Assembly: GCF_900163565.1 (NCBI RefSeq)
Contig: NZ_FUHU01000026.1
Location: 124,001 to 188,000, forward strand
Reading direction: 5' to 3'
DNA length: 64,000 bases
Source: Agrococcus casei LMG 22410
Lineage (GTDB): Bacteria > Actinomycetota > Actinomycetes > Actinomycetales > Microbacteriaceae
The translations under genes and the position numbers were made by a program. Below are positions 1 to 9,442 of the stretch, piece after piece. Within the stretch, counting starts at the first letter, position 1; every line of letters starts with the position of its first letter. The notes beneath the pieces are model-generated. The model worked only from the letters and a program-made list of their open reading frames with translations. It was not told the origin of the DNA and did not search any database.

Positions 1-1320
1 CCGCTCATCGCACTGGCCGTGTTCGCCGCGCTCTTCATCAACCCGCAGCTGGCGCTCACCGTAGGCTTCGTGCTGTCGGTGCTCGCGACAACCGGTCTCG
101 TGGTGCATTCGGCCCCGCTCGGAGCGTGGCTCTCGAAGTGGCTCCCCACGCCGCTTGCGCTGGCCATCGCGGTTCCGGCGGCGGCGCAGCTGTGGTGCCT
201 GCCCATGCTCATCACCCTCGACAACGGAGTGCAGCCGCTCTCGGTGCTCTGGAATCTCGCTGCCGCTCCCGCTGCGCCGATTGTCACGGTGGTCGGGCTC
301 GTTGCATGCATCGCAGCGCAGTTCAGCGGGATCATCGGCGGTCTCATCGCGGCCATCGCGTGGCCGGCGGCAGCGTGGATCGGGGCCCTCGCACGGCTCA
401 GTGAGACCCTGCCGAGCGTGCAGGTGCCCTGGCCGGGCGGATGGATCGGCGCTGTGCTGAGTGCGGTGCTGGTGGCCGGCGCGCTCATCATGCTGCGACG
501 GCAGCGCCTGGGGTCGGCAGTCGTGGCTGCGGCGTGCTGTCTCGGCCTGCTCTCTGCCACCGTGCCCCAGGTCGTGCAGTGGAGCGCCCTGCGCGACTGG
601 CGGATCGTGCAGTGCGATGTCGGCCAGGGCCACGCGACGCTGTTCAGAGCGGCGGGTCAGACCGTGCTGATCGACACCGGTCCCGACCCCGAAGCGCTCA
701 GGGAGTGCCTTGCCACAACACACGTCGACCGAATCGACGCGCTGCTGCTGACGCACTTCGACCACGATCACTCGGGCGCCGCAGAAGCCGTCGCCGGGCT
801 GACGTCGACGGTCGTGCACGGGCCGACGGATGCGGATGCGGCCGAACAGCTGCACATACTGGCCCAGCACGGTGTCGAGGCCGTCGAGGTCGAACAGGGG
901 CAGCGCATCGACGTCGGGCCGATCGGCATCGACGTGCTCTGGCCGCCGCCGGAGAGCGATGCCGGCAACGAGGGCTCGCTCGTGCTTGCGCTGCACGCAG
1001 ACGCCGACGGCGTCGCTGAGCTGATTGTGCTCGGCGACATCGGCGAGCGCCAGCAGCGGCGCCTGAAGGGGAGCCTGCCGCCAGCCCACGCGATGCTCGC
1101 CGCACACCACTGCAGCCGCGATCAGGACGCAGCACTGTACGCAGAGGTCGCTCCTCCCGTCGTGCTCGTCGGGGTGGGCGAGAACACGTACGGCCACCCG
1201 ACCCCATCGTGCCTCTCGCTGATCGAGGCCGCGGACTCGGCAGCGCTGCGCACCGATCTGCTCGGCACCATCGCGATCATGGCCGACGGCACGGTCTGGT
1301 CAGAACGCCGCGCCAACTAG
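1..1320 (+). CDS. comEC: ComEC/Rec2 family DNA-uptake protein, C-terminal part
   Basis: The reading frame is open from the first base of the window, so the N-terminus lies outside it; 439 residues are visible. The first 190 or so residues are hydrophobic and form membrane segments of the ComEC channel. They are followed by a metallo-beta-lactamase-like domain with the metal motif THFDHDH at visible residues 251-257 and a downstream HH pair near residue 367. ComEC proteins form the inner-membrane channel for single-stranded DNA during natural transformation. It is followed by holA, as in many actinobacteria. Whether this organism is transformable cannot be told from the window. Confidence 0.93.
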   Translation, partial: PLIALAVFAALFINPQLALTVGFVLSVLATTGLVVHSAPLGAWLSKWLPTPLALAIAVPAAAQLWCLPMLITLDNGVQPLSVLWNLAAAPAAPIVTVVGLVACIAAQFSGIIGGLIAAIAWPAAAWIGALARLSETLPSVQVPWPGGWIGAVLSAVLVAGALIMLRRQRLGSAVVAAACCLGLLSATVPQVVQWSALRDWRIVQCDVGQGHATLFRAAGQTVLIDTGPDPEALRECLATTHVDRIDALLLTHFDHDHSGAAEAVAGLTSTVVHGPTDADAAEQLHILAQHGVEAVEVEQGQRIDVGPIGIDVLWPPPESDAGNEGSLVLALHADADGVAELIVLGDIGERQQRRLKGSLPPAHAMLAAHHCSRDQDAALYAEVAPPVVLVGVGENTYGHPTPSCLSLIEAADSAALRTDLLGTIAIMADGTVWSERRAN

Positions 1321-1323
1321 GAT
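1318..1323 (+). promoter_or_regulatory. -10 element TAGGAT for holA (leaderless type)
   Basis: TAGGAT overlaps the comEC stop codon TAG and ends 7 bases before the holA ATG. There is no Shine-Dalgarno sequence in between. The spacing places the transcription start at or next to the ATG, so a leaderless holA mRNA is inferred. No convincing -35 box is visible. Confidence 0.45.
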
Positions 1324-1330
1324 TGACCTC

Positions 1331-2281
1331 ATGGCTCGCACACCGATGACTCGCTGGCAGGAAGCCGCACCGGCACCCATCGTCCTGCTGCTCGGCAAGG
1401 AAGAGCTGCTCGTCTCGCGAGCCAACCGGCGCATCCGCGACATCCTCCGGATGGAAGACGAGGGGCTCGAGGTCCACGACATCGACGCGGGCTCCTACGA
1501 CCCCGGCACGCTTGCCCTGCAGGCGAGCCCGTCGCTGTTCATGGAGCCGAAGCTGCTGCGGGTCAGCGATCTCAACAGCATGACCGACGCGTTTCTCGAC
1601 GACGCGATGGCGATGATCGATGATCCGTTCGACGGCGCCACCGTGGTGATGCACCATTCCGGTGCCACGACCCGCGGCAAGCGCCTGCTCGATGCTGTCA
1701 AGGGCGGCAAGGGCATCGTCGTCGACTGCGGCGAGCTGAAGTACGACTCTGACAAGCAGGCGTTCGCGAGGGCCGAGTTCGTCGAGGCCGGTCGTGAAGC
1801 GACACCCGGTGCGCAGAACCTGCTCGTCAAGCGGTTCTCAGACTCGATCGGCTCGCTGGCCGGTGCGATAGCGCAGCTCGTCGCCGACACCACAGGCCAG
1901 ATCACCGAAGAGGTGGTCGAGAAGTACTACGAGGCGCACGAGCACACGACCGCATTCCAGGTCGCTGACGCGGCCGTGCGAGGCAATGCCGCCCAGGCGC
2001 TGGTGTTGCTGCGGCAGACGCTCTGGTCGGGTGCGCATCCGGTGCCGATCGTCGCCGCATTCGCCTACCGCATTCGCTCACTCGCGAAGGTCTCGACGGG
2101 ACAGCGCGTCAGGCTCGCACCCAAGGCCATCGACGAGGCTCGCAGCGATCTGCGCCGGTTCGACGAGGCGAAGCTCGCACGCGCGGTTCGCGTCGTGGCC
2201 GAGACAGACCTCGCCGTCAAGGGCGGGGAGCGCAGCCCCGAGTACGCACTCGAGCGCATGATTCGCATCCTCGCCGCCTGA
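1331..2281 (+). CDS. holA: DNA polymerase III subunit delta
   Basis: The 316-residue product matches the HolA family in length and in features such as the LLLGKEELLVSRANRRI start, which resembles the delta-subunit fold, and the C-terminal VKGGERSPEYALERMI segment. Delta is the clamp-loader subunit that opens the beta sliding clamp for loading onto primed DNA. The gene starts 10 bases after comEC, a conserved order. The start is set by the first ATG; it lacks a ribosome binding site but has a close -10 element upstream. Convergent rpsT follows after a shared terminator. Confidence 0.93.
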   Translation: MARTPMTRWQEAAPAPIVLLLGKEELLVSRANRRIRDILRMEDEGLEVHDIDAGSYDPGTLALQASPSLFMEPKLLRVSDLNSMTDAFLDDAMAMIDDPFDGATVVMHHSGATTRGKRLLDAVKGGKGIVVDCGELKYDSDKQAFARAEFVEAGREATPGAQNLLVKRFSDSIGSLAGAIAQLVADTTGQITEEVVEKYYEAHEHTTAFQVADAAVRGNAAQALVLLRQTLWSGAHPVPIVAAFAYRIRSLAKVSTGQRVRLAPKAIDEARSDLRRFDEAKLARAVRVVAETDLAVKGGERSPEYALERMIRILAA

Positions 2282-2305
2282 GCAGGCGTCGCCGACAACG
2301 AGAAA

Positions 2306-2335
2306 AGCCGCCCATCCCCGAAGGAATGCGCGGCT
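2306..2335. terminator. Bidirectional terminator between holA and rpsT
   Basis: AGCCGC at 2306-2311 pairs with GCGGCT at 2330-2335 across an 18-base loop. Read on the minus strand the stem is followed by TTTTCTCG, which suits rpsT. On the plus strand the tail is GTTCTGCTT. The stem is short, so the call is moderate. Confidence 0.55.
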
Positions 2336-2353
2336 GTTCTGCTTAGCTCAGTG

Positions 2354-2614
2354 CTAGAGCGCTGCGACCTGCTTGGCCAGCGACGACTTGCGGTTGGCAG
2401 CCTGGTTGGCGTGGATGACGCCCTTGCTGACAGCCTTGTCGAGCTTCTTCGAAGCAAGCTTCAGCGACTTCTCGGCGCCAGCCTTGTCGCCAGCGGTGAT
2501 CGCGGTGCGCGTGTTGCGCACGACGGTCTTCAGCTCGCTCTTGGCCTGGCGGTTGCGCTCGGTAGCCTTTGCGTTGGTCAGGATGCGCTTCATCTGCGAC
2601 TTGATGTTTGCCAC
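2354..2614 (-). CDS. rpsT: 30S ribosomal protein S20
   Basis: The 86-residue basic protein begins [21 protein letters not shown], the classic S20 start, and has the usual length. S20 binds 16S rRNA early in small-subunit assembly. The start codon is GTG and the ribosome binding site is weak (AGAAAGAG), which is unusual for a ribosomal protein gene. The gene stands alone on the minus strand behind a good promoter and a leader of about 100 bases that can fold. S20 represses its own translation in E. coli; here that is only a possibility. Confidence 0.97.
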   Translation of the reverse strand: MANIKSQMKRILTNAKATERNRQAKSELKTVVRNTRTAITAGDKAGAEKSLKLASKKLDKAVSKGVIHANQAANRKSSLAKQVAAL

Positions 2615-2648
2615 GTGTGATGCTCTTTCTCTCGCGAATCAATGATGA

Positions 2649-2706
2649 GTGGAACCGTTTTCGACTCCACGGCACGTCGATGGGGAAAATCAGAGGGATC
2701 GACGTG
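2649..2706 (-). promoter_or_regulatory. Structured 5' leader of rpsT (two hairpins)
   Basis: In RNA order, CACGTCGAT (2706-2698 on the minus strand) pairs with ATCGACGTG (2681-2673), nine perfect pairs around a 16-base loop. It is followed directly by GTGGA/TCCAC at 2670-2649. Both lie between the predicted start of transcription near 2714 and the GTG start at 2614. This could be an autoregulatory leader that S20 binds, but I do not recognise a known motif. Confidence 0.5.
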
Positions 2707-2720
2707 GAAGCCAAGGATCA

Positions 2721-2749
2721 AGTATAGACGAATTCAGAGGCCTGAACAA
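2721..2749 (-). promoter_or_regulatory. rpsT promoter
   Basis: On the minus strand, -35 TTGTTC (2749-2744) and -10 TATACT (2726-2721) are separated by exactly 17 bases. They lie about 107 bases upstream of the rpsT start. The promoter sits in the gap behind the MFS gene that ends at 2771. Confidence 0.65.
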
Positions 2750-2770
2750 CGACATCCGCCGTTGAGCGTG

Positions 2771-4261
2771 TCAGACGGCGTCGTTGAAGGCTCGCGTCGG
2801 CACGAAGAGCATCAGGGCGGCCGCCGCAAGGCCCGTTGCAGAGCATACGATCCACACCGTCATGTAGCCCTCGAACGAGCCGGCGGTTCCGGTGGCTGAC
2901 GCGCCCGCAGCGAATGTCGAGAGCGCGATGCCGAAGACGCATGACGCCGCTGCGCCGCCAACGGTCTTGACCGAGTTGGTGAGACCTGTCGCAACGCCGG
3001 TCTGGCCTTCAGGAGCAGCGGCAGCGGCGGCAGCCGGCAGTGATGCGACCAAGGCGCCTGAGCCGAGTCCGACGATGACCATGTTCGCGATGACCTGCAG
3101 GTAGGTGTCGTGGAACGGCAGAAAGAGCCCGAAGCCGAGCGCCACGAGCAGGCATGCGATCAGCAGCGCCCATCTGGGCGTCGTCAGGCGTGACACGGTG
3201 GGCACGAGCAGCGCCCCGATGACCATGGCGATCAGGTAGACGCCGATGATCAGCGAAGTCTCGAAACCGCTGGTGCCGAGCCCGTAGCCGGTCACGCTCG
3301 GGTCGGTGCGGGCGAAGGTCGACAGCGGAGCCTGGGCGCCGAGCACCGAGACGCCGAAGAGGCCAGCGGTCGCGAACACCGGCCACAGCCTCGAGTCCGC
3401 GAACATGCGCATGTCGATGATCGGGTCGGCGTGCGCGAGCTCGATGCGCACGAACGCCCAGACGCCGACAGCGCCCAGAAGCATGGCGCCCGCTGCCGCC
3501 CAGAACATCGGGCTGCCGGTGTCGATGCCGCTTGCCCGCAGCAGAAAGAAGCCGCCCATGACGGCGATGAGCGCAAGCGTGATCGTCACGAGACCGCGAA
3601 AGTCGAAGGCGGATGCGCGCCAGTTCTCGGGAGAGGCTCCCGGCGTCTCCTTGACGCCCACGGCGATGACGATCCAGCAGATGCCCACGACGACCGCGGG
3701 AATCAGCAGCACGACCTGCAGCGACAGCGAGTCGATGAGCGCACCTCCGACGAGTGCACCGGAGATCGCGCCGAGCTCGAGCGCGCCCACGAGCACACCG
3801 GCGGCCCTTCTCGTCAGTGCTGGCGCGCCTCCCGCGATTCGGTCGCCCTGCTGCTGGGCCAGGTGGCGGCTGCGAATGTAGACGAGGGCGATCTCGAGCG
3901 GCAGCCACACGACGTAGAACCCCTGCACGGCCCAGGCGATCAGAAAGAGCCAGAACACGGGCGAGAAGGCCAGCATGAGCGACGCCGCGAATGTCACGGC
4001 CGTCGACAGCAGCAGGATGCGCCTGTGGCCGATCTGGTCGCCGAGCTTCGACAGAGCAGGAACGACCATGGCAGACAGCATCAGCTGGGCGCCCTCGAGC
4101 CAGTTGACGTCAGCGTCGCCGACCCCCAGGTGACGTGCAATGTCGGTGAGCATGGGCGTGTAATAGCCCTGCAGCACCCCGCTCGTGAACTCGACGAATG
4201 CGAGGTAGCCGACGACCGAAGCGAGTCCGCCGAAGAGCAGCGGAGCCGCCCGCCTGCTCAT
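2771..4261 (-). CDS. MFS transporter (drug/H+ antiporter-like)
   Basis: The 496-residue protein is almost entirely hydrophobic and has the MFS loop motif LGDQIGHRRILLL after the second helix. The length fits a 14-helix DHA2-type exporter better than a 12-helix one, but I have not counted helices rigorously. Its ATG overlaps the stop of the upstream M20 peptidase gene (4258-4261, ATGA), so the two are translationally coupled. The substrate is unknown. The pairing with a peptidase could mean peptide or amino-acid derivative export, which is only inference. Confidence 0.82.
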   Translation of the reverse strand: MSRRAAPLLFGGLASVVGYLAFVEFTSGVLQGYYTPMLTDIARHLGVGDADVNWLEGAQLMLSAMVVPALSKLGDQIGHRRILLLSTAVTFAASLMLAFSPVFWLFLIAWAVQGFYVVWLPLEIALVYIRSRHLAQQQGDRIAGGAPALTRRAAGVLVGALELGAISGALVGGALIDSLSLQVVLLIPAVVVGICWIVIAVGVKETPGASPENWRASAFDFRGLVTITLALIAVMGGFFLLRASGIDTGSPMFWAAAGAMLLGAVGVWAFVRIELAHADPIIDMRMFADSRLWPVFATAGLFGVSVLGAQAPLSTFARTDPSVTGYGLGTSGFETSLIIGVYLIAMVIGALLVPTVSRLTTPRWALLIACLLVALGFGLFLPFHDTYLQVIANMVIVGLGSGALVASLPAAAAAAAPEGQTGVATGLTNSVKTVGGAAASCVFGIALSTFAAGASATGTAGSFEGYMTVWIVCSATGLAAAALMLFVPTRAFNDAV

Positions 4262-5643
4262 GCCGCGCTCTCTTCAGCCCAGGATCCGCCTCTGGCCAGC
4301 ACCAGTGCGCGATGAAACTGCTCGCCGCGCACGAGTGACGAGACGGCAATCCGTTCATTCTCTCCGTGGATGCCTGCGCGCTCGTCTGCATTCATCAGCA
4401 GCGGCGCGAATCGATAGACGTGCGGGCACCACGTGTGGAAGTGCCGCGAGTCGCTCGCAGCCATCATCAGGTACGGCACGGGGGCGACCCCCGGCCAGGA
4501 GGCAGCGAGCGCGTCTGACAGCAGCTCGAAGCGATCGCCGACGGGTGATGATGCAGACGGCTCATGCGCTTCGACAATCGTGAGCTCAACGCTGTCGTCT
4601 CGGATGCGCCGCCTGAGCGCCCGCATCGTGGCCTGCACCGATGAGCCCGGCAGGATGCGGCAGTTGAGCGTCGCCGTGGCCTCGGTCGCGACCACATTGT
4701 CGGCAGATCCGCCGCTGATCCTCGTCTGTGCGACGGTCGTGCGCACCATGGCGGCCGACTCGCCGCCCGATGCAGCCAGCAGCTCGGCGGTCACGCGCCC
4801 GCCGCGGCCCGCTGCCTTGAGCGCGCCTCCTGCCGCACCGTCGGCCAGTGGCGCGAATGCCGCGAGCATCGACTGCACAGCTCGAGTGAGACGGGGCTGC
4901 AGGGGCCTGCGCTCAATGCGACGCAGTGCGTTCGCGATGCGTGCGATGGGTGCATCGGGAATCGGCGCGGATGCGTGTCCGCCGGCGCCCGACGACGACA
5001 GCCGAACGGTGAGCACGCCCTTCTCGGCGAGCCCGATCATGGCGCAGCGCGCGTCGACGAAGCTGAGCGGCGCATCCGTCACTGCTCCTCCTTCGTCGAG
5101 CACGAGGTGCGGAACTTCGCCGTCCAGCTCGCTTTGCAGCAGTGCAGACATGGCCTTGGCGTTGCCGCCCATCACCTCTTCGTCGCCGCCCAGCACGATC
5201 CAGATGTCGTGTGCGGGGGTGAATCCAGCCGCGAGCAGATTCTCGACCGCGTCGAGCATCACGACGAGCGGCCCCTTGTCGTCGAGGGCGCCGCGCCCTG
5301 TGATCCAGTCCTCGCCCGCGGCTGAGGCGGTCTCGCCTGAGAAGGGAGCTGCCTGCCAGCCGGTCGACTGCCAGTCTTCGGGAGCCGGCACGACGTCCCA
5401 GTGGGCCATCAGCACCAGGGGAGCAGCGCTCGTCTCGCCGCGCCAGTGAAACAGAAGTCCTGTGCCGTCGACGGTGCGCAGGGCGAGGTCAGCATGGATG
5501 CGCGGGTACAGCGTGCGAAGCACCCCCGGAAAGCGCGCAAAAGCATCATTGTGTGCGGTTCGCTCTGCTGAGACGGTGGGAATGCGAATCAGAGTCGACA
5601 GCCTTTCGGCAATGCCGTCTCTCGCCTGGACGTCGTTGACCAT
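4258..5643 (-). CDS. M20 family metallopeptidase
   Basis: The 461-residue protein has the M20 metal-ligand and catalytic motifs in order: MAHWDVVP near residue 80, GALDDKGP near 117, GGDEEVMGG near 151, and a late SDSRHF histidine. The family hydrolyses dipeptides, N-acyl amino acids or carboxylic amides using two zinc ions. The length and the order of motifs fit the carboxypeptidase/dipeptidase subgroup. The start at 5643 gives MVNDVQARDG; a TACACT element lies exactly 6 bases upstream, so a leaderless mRNA is likely. The frame stays open further upstream but without homologous sequence. The gene is coupled to the MFS gene downstream. Confidence 0.88.
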   Translation of the reverse strand: MVNDVQARDGIAERLSTLIRIPTVSAERTAHNDAFARFPGVLRTLYPRIHADLALRTVDGTGLLFHWRGETSAAPLVLMAHWDVVPAPEDWQSTGWQAAPFSGETASAAGEDWITGRGALDDKGPLVVMLDAVENLLAAGFTPAHDIWIVLGGDEEVMGGNAKAMSALLQSELDGEVPHLVLDEGGAVTDAPLSFVDARCAMIGLAEKGVLTVRLSSSGAGGHASAPIPDAPIARIANALRRIERRPLQPRLTRAVQSMLAAFAPLADGAAGGALKAAGRGGRVTAELLAASGGESAAMVRTTVAQTRISGGSADNVVATEATATLNCRILPGSSVQATMRALRRRIRDDSVELTIVEAHEPSASSPVGDRFELLSDALAASWPGVAPVPYLMMAASDSRHFHTWCPHVYRFAPLLMNADERAGIHGENERIAVSSLVRGEQFHRALVLARGGSWAEESAA

Positions 5644-5649
5644 GGCCTG

Positions 5650-5655
5650 AGTGTA
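5650..5655 (-). promoter_or_regulatory. -10 element TACACT for the M20 peptidase (leaderless type)
   Basis: On the minus strand TACACT is followed by six bases (CAGGCC) and then the ATG at 5643. There is no Shine-Dalgarno sequence. This arrangement recurs at other genes in the window and supports the chosen start. Confidence 0.5.
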
Positions 5656-5749
5656 CTCATTCGAGAGGCCCGCTCCGGCGGTCGATGGCGGTGCGCGCAT
5701 CTGTGGGAGGATGGAAGGCAGTCCAGACCGCCGATCACGAGAGGAACAC

Positions 5750-7600
5750 GTGAGTCCACGCGCATCCTCGCCGCTCCAGCCGGCGCAGACCAAGCCCGCC
5801 TCGATTCGCAACTTCTGCATCATCGCGCACATCGACCACGGCAAGTCGACACTGGCCGACCGCATGCTGCAGCTGACGGGTGCCGTCGAAGAGCGCGTGA
5901 TGCGAGCCCAGTACCTCGACCGCATGGACATCGAGCGCGAGCGCGGCATCACGATCAAGAGCCAGGCCGTGCGCATGCCCTGGGAGGTCGACGGCGAGAC
6001 CTACGCGCTCAACATGATCGACACCCCGGGCCACGTCGACTTCACCTACGAGGTGTCACGCTCCCTTGCAGCGTGCGAGGGCGCCATCCTCCTCGTTGAC
6101 GCAGCGCAGGGCATCGAGGCGCAGACGCTCGCAAACCTCTACTTGGCCATGGAGAACGATCTCGAGATCATCCCCGTGCTCAACAAGATCGACCTGCCAG
6201 CGGCGGACCCCGAGAAGTACGCGGCAGAGATCGCCGGCCTCATCGGCGGCAGCGCAGACGACGTGCTGCGAGTCTCAGGCAAGACCGGCGAGGGCGTCGA
6301 CGCGCTGCTCGACCGCGTGGTGGGCACGATTCCCGCTCCGGTCGGCGACGAGGACGCACCGGCGCGCGCCATGATCTTCGACTCCGTGTACGACGCGTAC
6401 CGCGGGGTCGTCACCTTCGTGCGCATGATCGACGGCAAGCTCGAGCCGCGCGAGAAGATCCAGATGATGTCGACCGGCTCGACGCACGAGCTGCTCGAGA
6501 TCGGCGTTTCCAGCCCCGAGCCCGTGCCCAGCAAGGGGCTCGGCACCGGCGAGGTCGGCTACCTGATCACAGGTGTGAAAGACGTGCGCCAGTCGAAGGT
6601 CGGCGACACCGTCACGAATGCTCGCACGCCCGCTGAGCAGGCGCTGACCGGCTACGAAGAGCCCAAGCCCATGGTGTTCTCGGGTCTGTACCCGATCGAC
6701 GGCGGCGACTACCCGGTGCTGCGCGAGGCGCTCGACAAGCTCAAGCTCTCTGACGCGGCGCTCGTCTACGAGCCCGAGACATCGGTCGCGCTGGGCTTCG
6801 GCTTCCGCTGCGGCTTCCTCGGCCTCCTCCACCTCGAGATCATCAGCGAGCGACTCCGCCGCGAGTTCAACCTCGACCTGATCGCGACCGCGCCCAGCGT
6901 CATCTACCAGGTGCAGCGCGAAGACGGCGAGCTCGTCCGGGTGACGAACCCCTCGGAGTTCCCCGACGGCCGCATCGAGAAGATCATCGAGCCCGTCGTG
7001 CGCTCGACGATCCTCGCACCGAAGGACTACGTCGGAGCCATCATGGAGCTCTGCCAGTCGCGTCGCGGCACCCTCGACGGCATGGACTACCTCTCAGAAG
7101 ATCGCGTCGAGCTTCGCTACCGGCTGCCGCTCGGCGAGATCGTGTTCGACTTCTTCGATCACCTGAAATCACGCACGCAGGGCTACGCATCGCTCGACTA
7201 CGAAGTCGACGGCGAGCAGGAGGCCGACCTCGTCAAGGTCGACATCCTGCTGCAGGGCGAGCAGGTCGACGCATTCAGCGCGATCGTGCACCGTGACAAG
7301 GCCTACGCCTACGGTGTGCTGATGAGCGGCAAGCTCAAAGAGCTCATCCCGCGCCAGCAGTTCGAGGTGCCGATCCAGGCCGCCATCGGCGCCCGGATCA
7401 TCGCCCGCGAGAACATCCGCGCCATCCGCAAGGACGTGCTCTCCAAGTGCTACGGCGGTGACATCAGCCGAAAGCGCAAGCTGCTCGAGAAGCAGAAGGA
7501 AGGCAAGAAGCGCATGAAGATGGTCGGCCGCGTCGAGGTGCCGCAAGAGGCCTTCATCGCAGTGCTGTCGACCGGAGAGACGAAGAAGGACGCAAAGTGA
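5750..7600 (+). CDS. lepA: Translation elongation factor 4 (LepA)
   Basis: This 616-residue GTPase has the P-loop AHIDHGKS at residues 26-33, the switch II motif [14 protein letters not shown] for guanine recognition, and the LepA-specific C-terminal region ending in [18 protein letters not shown]4 acts on ribosomes, with proposed roles in back-translocation and initiation. The GTG at 5750 is chosen because it follows GAGAGGAAC and gives the usual family length. In-frame ATG codons at 5651 and 5711 would add non-conserved residues. The gene overlaps DUF1990 by GTGA. Confidence 0.96.
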   Translation: MSPRASSPLQPAQTKPASIRNFCIIAHIDHGKSTLADRMLQLTGAVEERVMRAQYLDRMDIERERGITIKSQAVRMPWEVDGETYALNMIDTPGHVDFTYEVSRSLAACEGAILLVDAAQGIEAQTLANLYLAMENDLEIIPVLNKIDLPAADPEKYAAEIAGLIGGSADDVLRVSGKTGEGVDALLDRVVGTIPAPVGDEDAPARAMIFDSVYDAYRGVVTFVRMIDGKLEPREKIQMMSTGSTHELLEIGVSSPEPVPSKGLGTGEVGYLITGVKDVRQSKVGDTVTNARTPAEQALTGYEEPKPMVFSGLYPIDGGDYPVLREALDKLKLSDAALVYEPETSVALGFGFRCGFLGLLHLEIISERLRREFNLDLIATAPSVIYQVQREDGELVRVTNPSEFPDGRIEKIIEPVVRSTILAPKDYVGAIMELCQSRRGTLDGMDYLSEDRVELRYRLPLGEIVFDFFDHLKSRTQGYASLDYEVDGEQEADLVKVDILLQGEQVDAFSAIVHRDKAYAYGVLMSGKLKELIPRQQFEVPIQAAIGARIIARENIRAIRKDVLSKCYGGDISRKRKLLEKQKEGKKRMKMVGRVEVPQEAFIAVLSTGETKKDAK

Positions 7601-8229
7601 GCAGAAAGCCAGTGCAGGAGCGCAGCACGAACTACGGCCAGATCGGCATCACGTCGCAGGCTGAGTTCGAGCGGTTCATCCCGAGGGGCTTCCACCTCAA
7701 CGAGCACCGTGCGCGCATCGGCCACGGTCGCCCGCGGTTCGATGCGGCCGTCGCCGGACTCCGCACCTGGCAGGTGCAGCGCCTCAGCGGCATCTCGGTC
7801 GAGGTGCTTCCCGCCGACGCAGGCGATGTCTACTCGCCCGTCATCTTCGACGGCGACGACGTCGCACGCGGCGCCAGCTACGAGAAGCCGACCGACTACG
7901 ACGCCACGGGCGCGGCCCTGCTGCAGCCCGGCGACTCGGCGATCCAGCGCATCCGCGTTGCCGGCAAGCAGTTTCAGGCACCCATTCGCGTCATCTCGGT
8001 GCTCGACGAGGCCGACTCGCACACCGTCACCTTCGGGGCGCTCGAGGGCCACCCCGAGAAGGGCGAAGAGCGGATGCGCGTCACCATCGGCGAAGACGGT
8101 GCGGTGCATTTCGAGCTGCGTGTGATCTGGGCGCCGAATGCCTGGTGGCTGCGTCCGACGATGCCCTGGTTCAAGCGGATCCAGCGCAAGCATCACGGTC
8201 GCTTCATGACCGCTCTGACGAAGGTCTGA
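7597..8229 (+). CDS. DUF1990 family protein
   Basis: The 210-residue protein resembles the DUF1990 family: an N-terminal [10 protein letters not shown] segment, a central [17 protein letters not shown] motif, and a C-terminal [25 protein letters not shown] helix. No biochemical role is established for the family. The GTG start overlaps the lepA stop, and the gene lies one base before hemW, so it belongs to the lepA-hemW transcription unit. It is predicted to be soluble, with no signal peptide seen. Confidence 0.82.
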   Translation: MSRKPVQERSTNYGQIGITSQAEFERFIPRGFHLNEHRARIGHGRPRFDAAVAGLRTWQVQRLSGISVEVLPADAGDVYSPVIFDGDDVARGASYEKPTDYDATGAALLQPGDSAIQRIRVAGKQFQAPIRVISVLDEADSHTVTFGALEGHPEKGEERMRVTIGEDGAVHFELRVIWAPNAWWLRPTMPWFKRIQRKHHGRFMTALTKV

Positions 8230-8230
8230 C

Positions 8231-9442
8231 ATGGCGCGGCTGCCCGACGGCGACCCGGCTCCTGCAGACGGCGCCCTTCCGCAGTCTGCCGCAGAGGGCG
8301 CAGACGAGCGCGCGTTCGGCGTCTACCTGCATGTTCCGTACTGCCGGGTGCGCTGCGGGTACTGCGACTTCAACACCTACACGGCCGACGAGCTGCGGGG
8401 CACGAACCAGTCGTCATACATCGACACGGCGCTGACCGAGCTGTCGCTCGCGAAGGGCGTCATGGCTGACCTCGGGGCCTCCCGTGAGATCAGCACCGTC
8501 TTCTTCGGCGGCGGCACGCCCACCATCCTTCCTCCCAGTGATCTCGTGCGCGCCCTGCACGGCATGCGCGACGCCTTCGGCCTGGCAGACGGCGCCGAGG
8601 TCACCACCGAGGCGAATCCCGACTCGATCGACGCAGCCGGGCTCCGAGAGCTCGCGGCAGGCGGCTTCACCAGGGTCAGCTTCGGCATGCAGTCAGCTGT
8701 TCCGCACGTGCTGCGCACGCTCGACCGCACGCATGACCCCGCGCGCGTGCCGCACGTCGTCGAATGGGCACGCGACGCCGGGCTCGAGGTCAGCATCGAC
8801 CTCATCTACGGCACCCCGGGCGAGACGCTCGACGACTGGCAGCGCAGCCTCGACGCCGCGATCTCCTACGACACCGACCATCTCTCGGCATACTCGCTCA
8901 TCGTCGAGGACGGCACCGCAATGGCCCGCAACATCCGCGCCGGACGCGTGCCTGAGATCGACGAGGATCTGCAGGCCGACATGTACGAGATGGCGGATGC
9001 GCGGCTCGCCGAAGCAGGCTACGACTGGTACGAGGTGAGCAACTGGGCCAAGAGCGGCCTCGTGTCGCGCCACAACCTCTCGTACTGGCAGGGCGCCGAC
9101 TGGTGGGGTATCGGCCCCGGGGCACACAGCCACGTCGGGGGAGTGCGCTGGTGGAACGTGAAGCACCCGTCTGCCTACGCCGATCGCCTGCGAGAGGGCG
9201 TCTCACCGGCGCTGGCGCGGGAGACCCTCGACGAGCACACCCGGTGGAGCGAGCGCGTGCTGCTGGAGACGCGCATCCGCGAAGGACTCGATGCTCAGGT
9301 GCTGACTGCTGAGGGCCGTCAGGCTGTCGCTGGGCTCATCGCGGATGGTCTGCTGGATGCGAAAGCCGCCCTCGCGGGCCGGATTGTTCCGACGCTGCGA
9401 GGGCGGCTGCTGGCTGATCGAGTGGCGCGAGCGCTTACTTGA
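8231..9442 (+). CDS. hemW: HemW-like radical SAM protein
   Basis: The 403-residue protein has the radical SAM cluster motif C38-x3-C42-x2-C45 within YLHVPYCRVRCGYCDF, followed by FFGGGTPT and the TTEANPDS segment. The Cys spacing and the lack of an N-terminal extension mark it as HemW, thought to be a heme chaperone, rather than the oxygen-independent coproporphyrinogen oxidase HemN. It follows lepA-DUF1990 in the order common among actinobacteria. Its last 8 bases overlap the convergent DUF4870 gene. Many database entries name this family coproporphyrinogen III oxidase-like. Confidence 0.92.
   Translation: MARLPDGDPAPADGALPQSAAEGADERAFGVYLHVPYCRVRCGYCDFNTYTADELRGTNQSSYIDTALTELSLAKGVMADLGASREISTVFFGGGTPTILPPSDLVRALHGMRDAFGLADGAEVTTEANPDSIDAAGLRELAAGGFTRVSFGMQSAVPHVLRTLDRTHDPARVPHVVEWARDAGLEVSIDLIYGTPGETLDDWQRSLDAAISYDTDHLSAYSLIVEDGTAMARNIRAGRVPEIDEDLQADMYEMADARLAEAGYDWYEVSNWAKSGLVSRHNLSYWQGADWWGIGPGAHSHVGGVRWWNVKHPSAYADRLREGVSPALARETLDEHTRWSERVLLETRIREGLDAQVLTAEGRQAVAGLIADGLLDAKAALAGRIVPTLRGRLLADRVARALT

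Noticed and set aside
5651-5749. A longer LepA with about 33 extra N-terminal residues.
   Set aside because: The added residues are not LepA-like and the GTG at 5750 has a good ribosome binding site.
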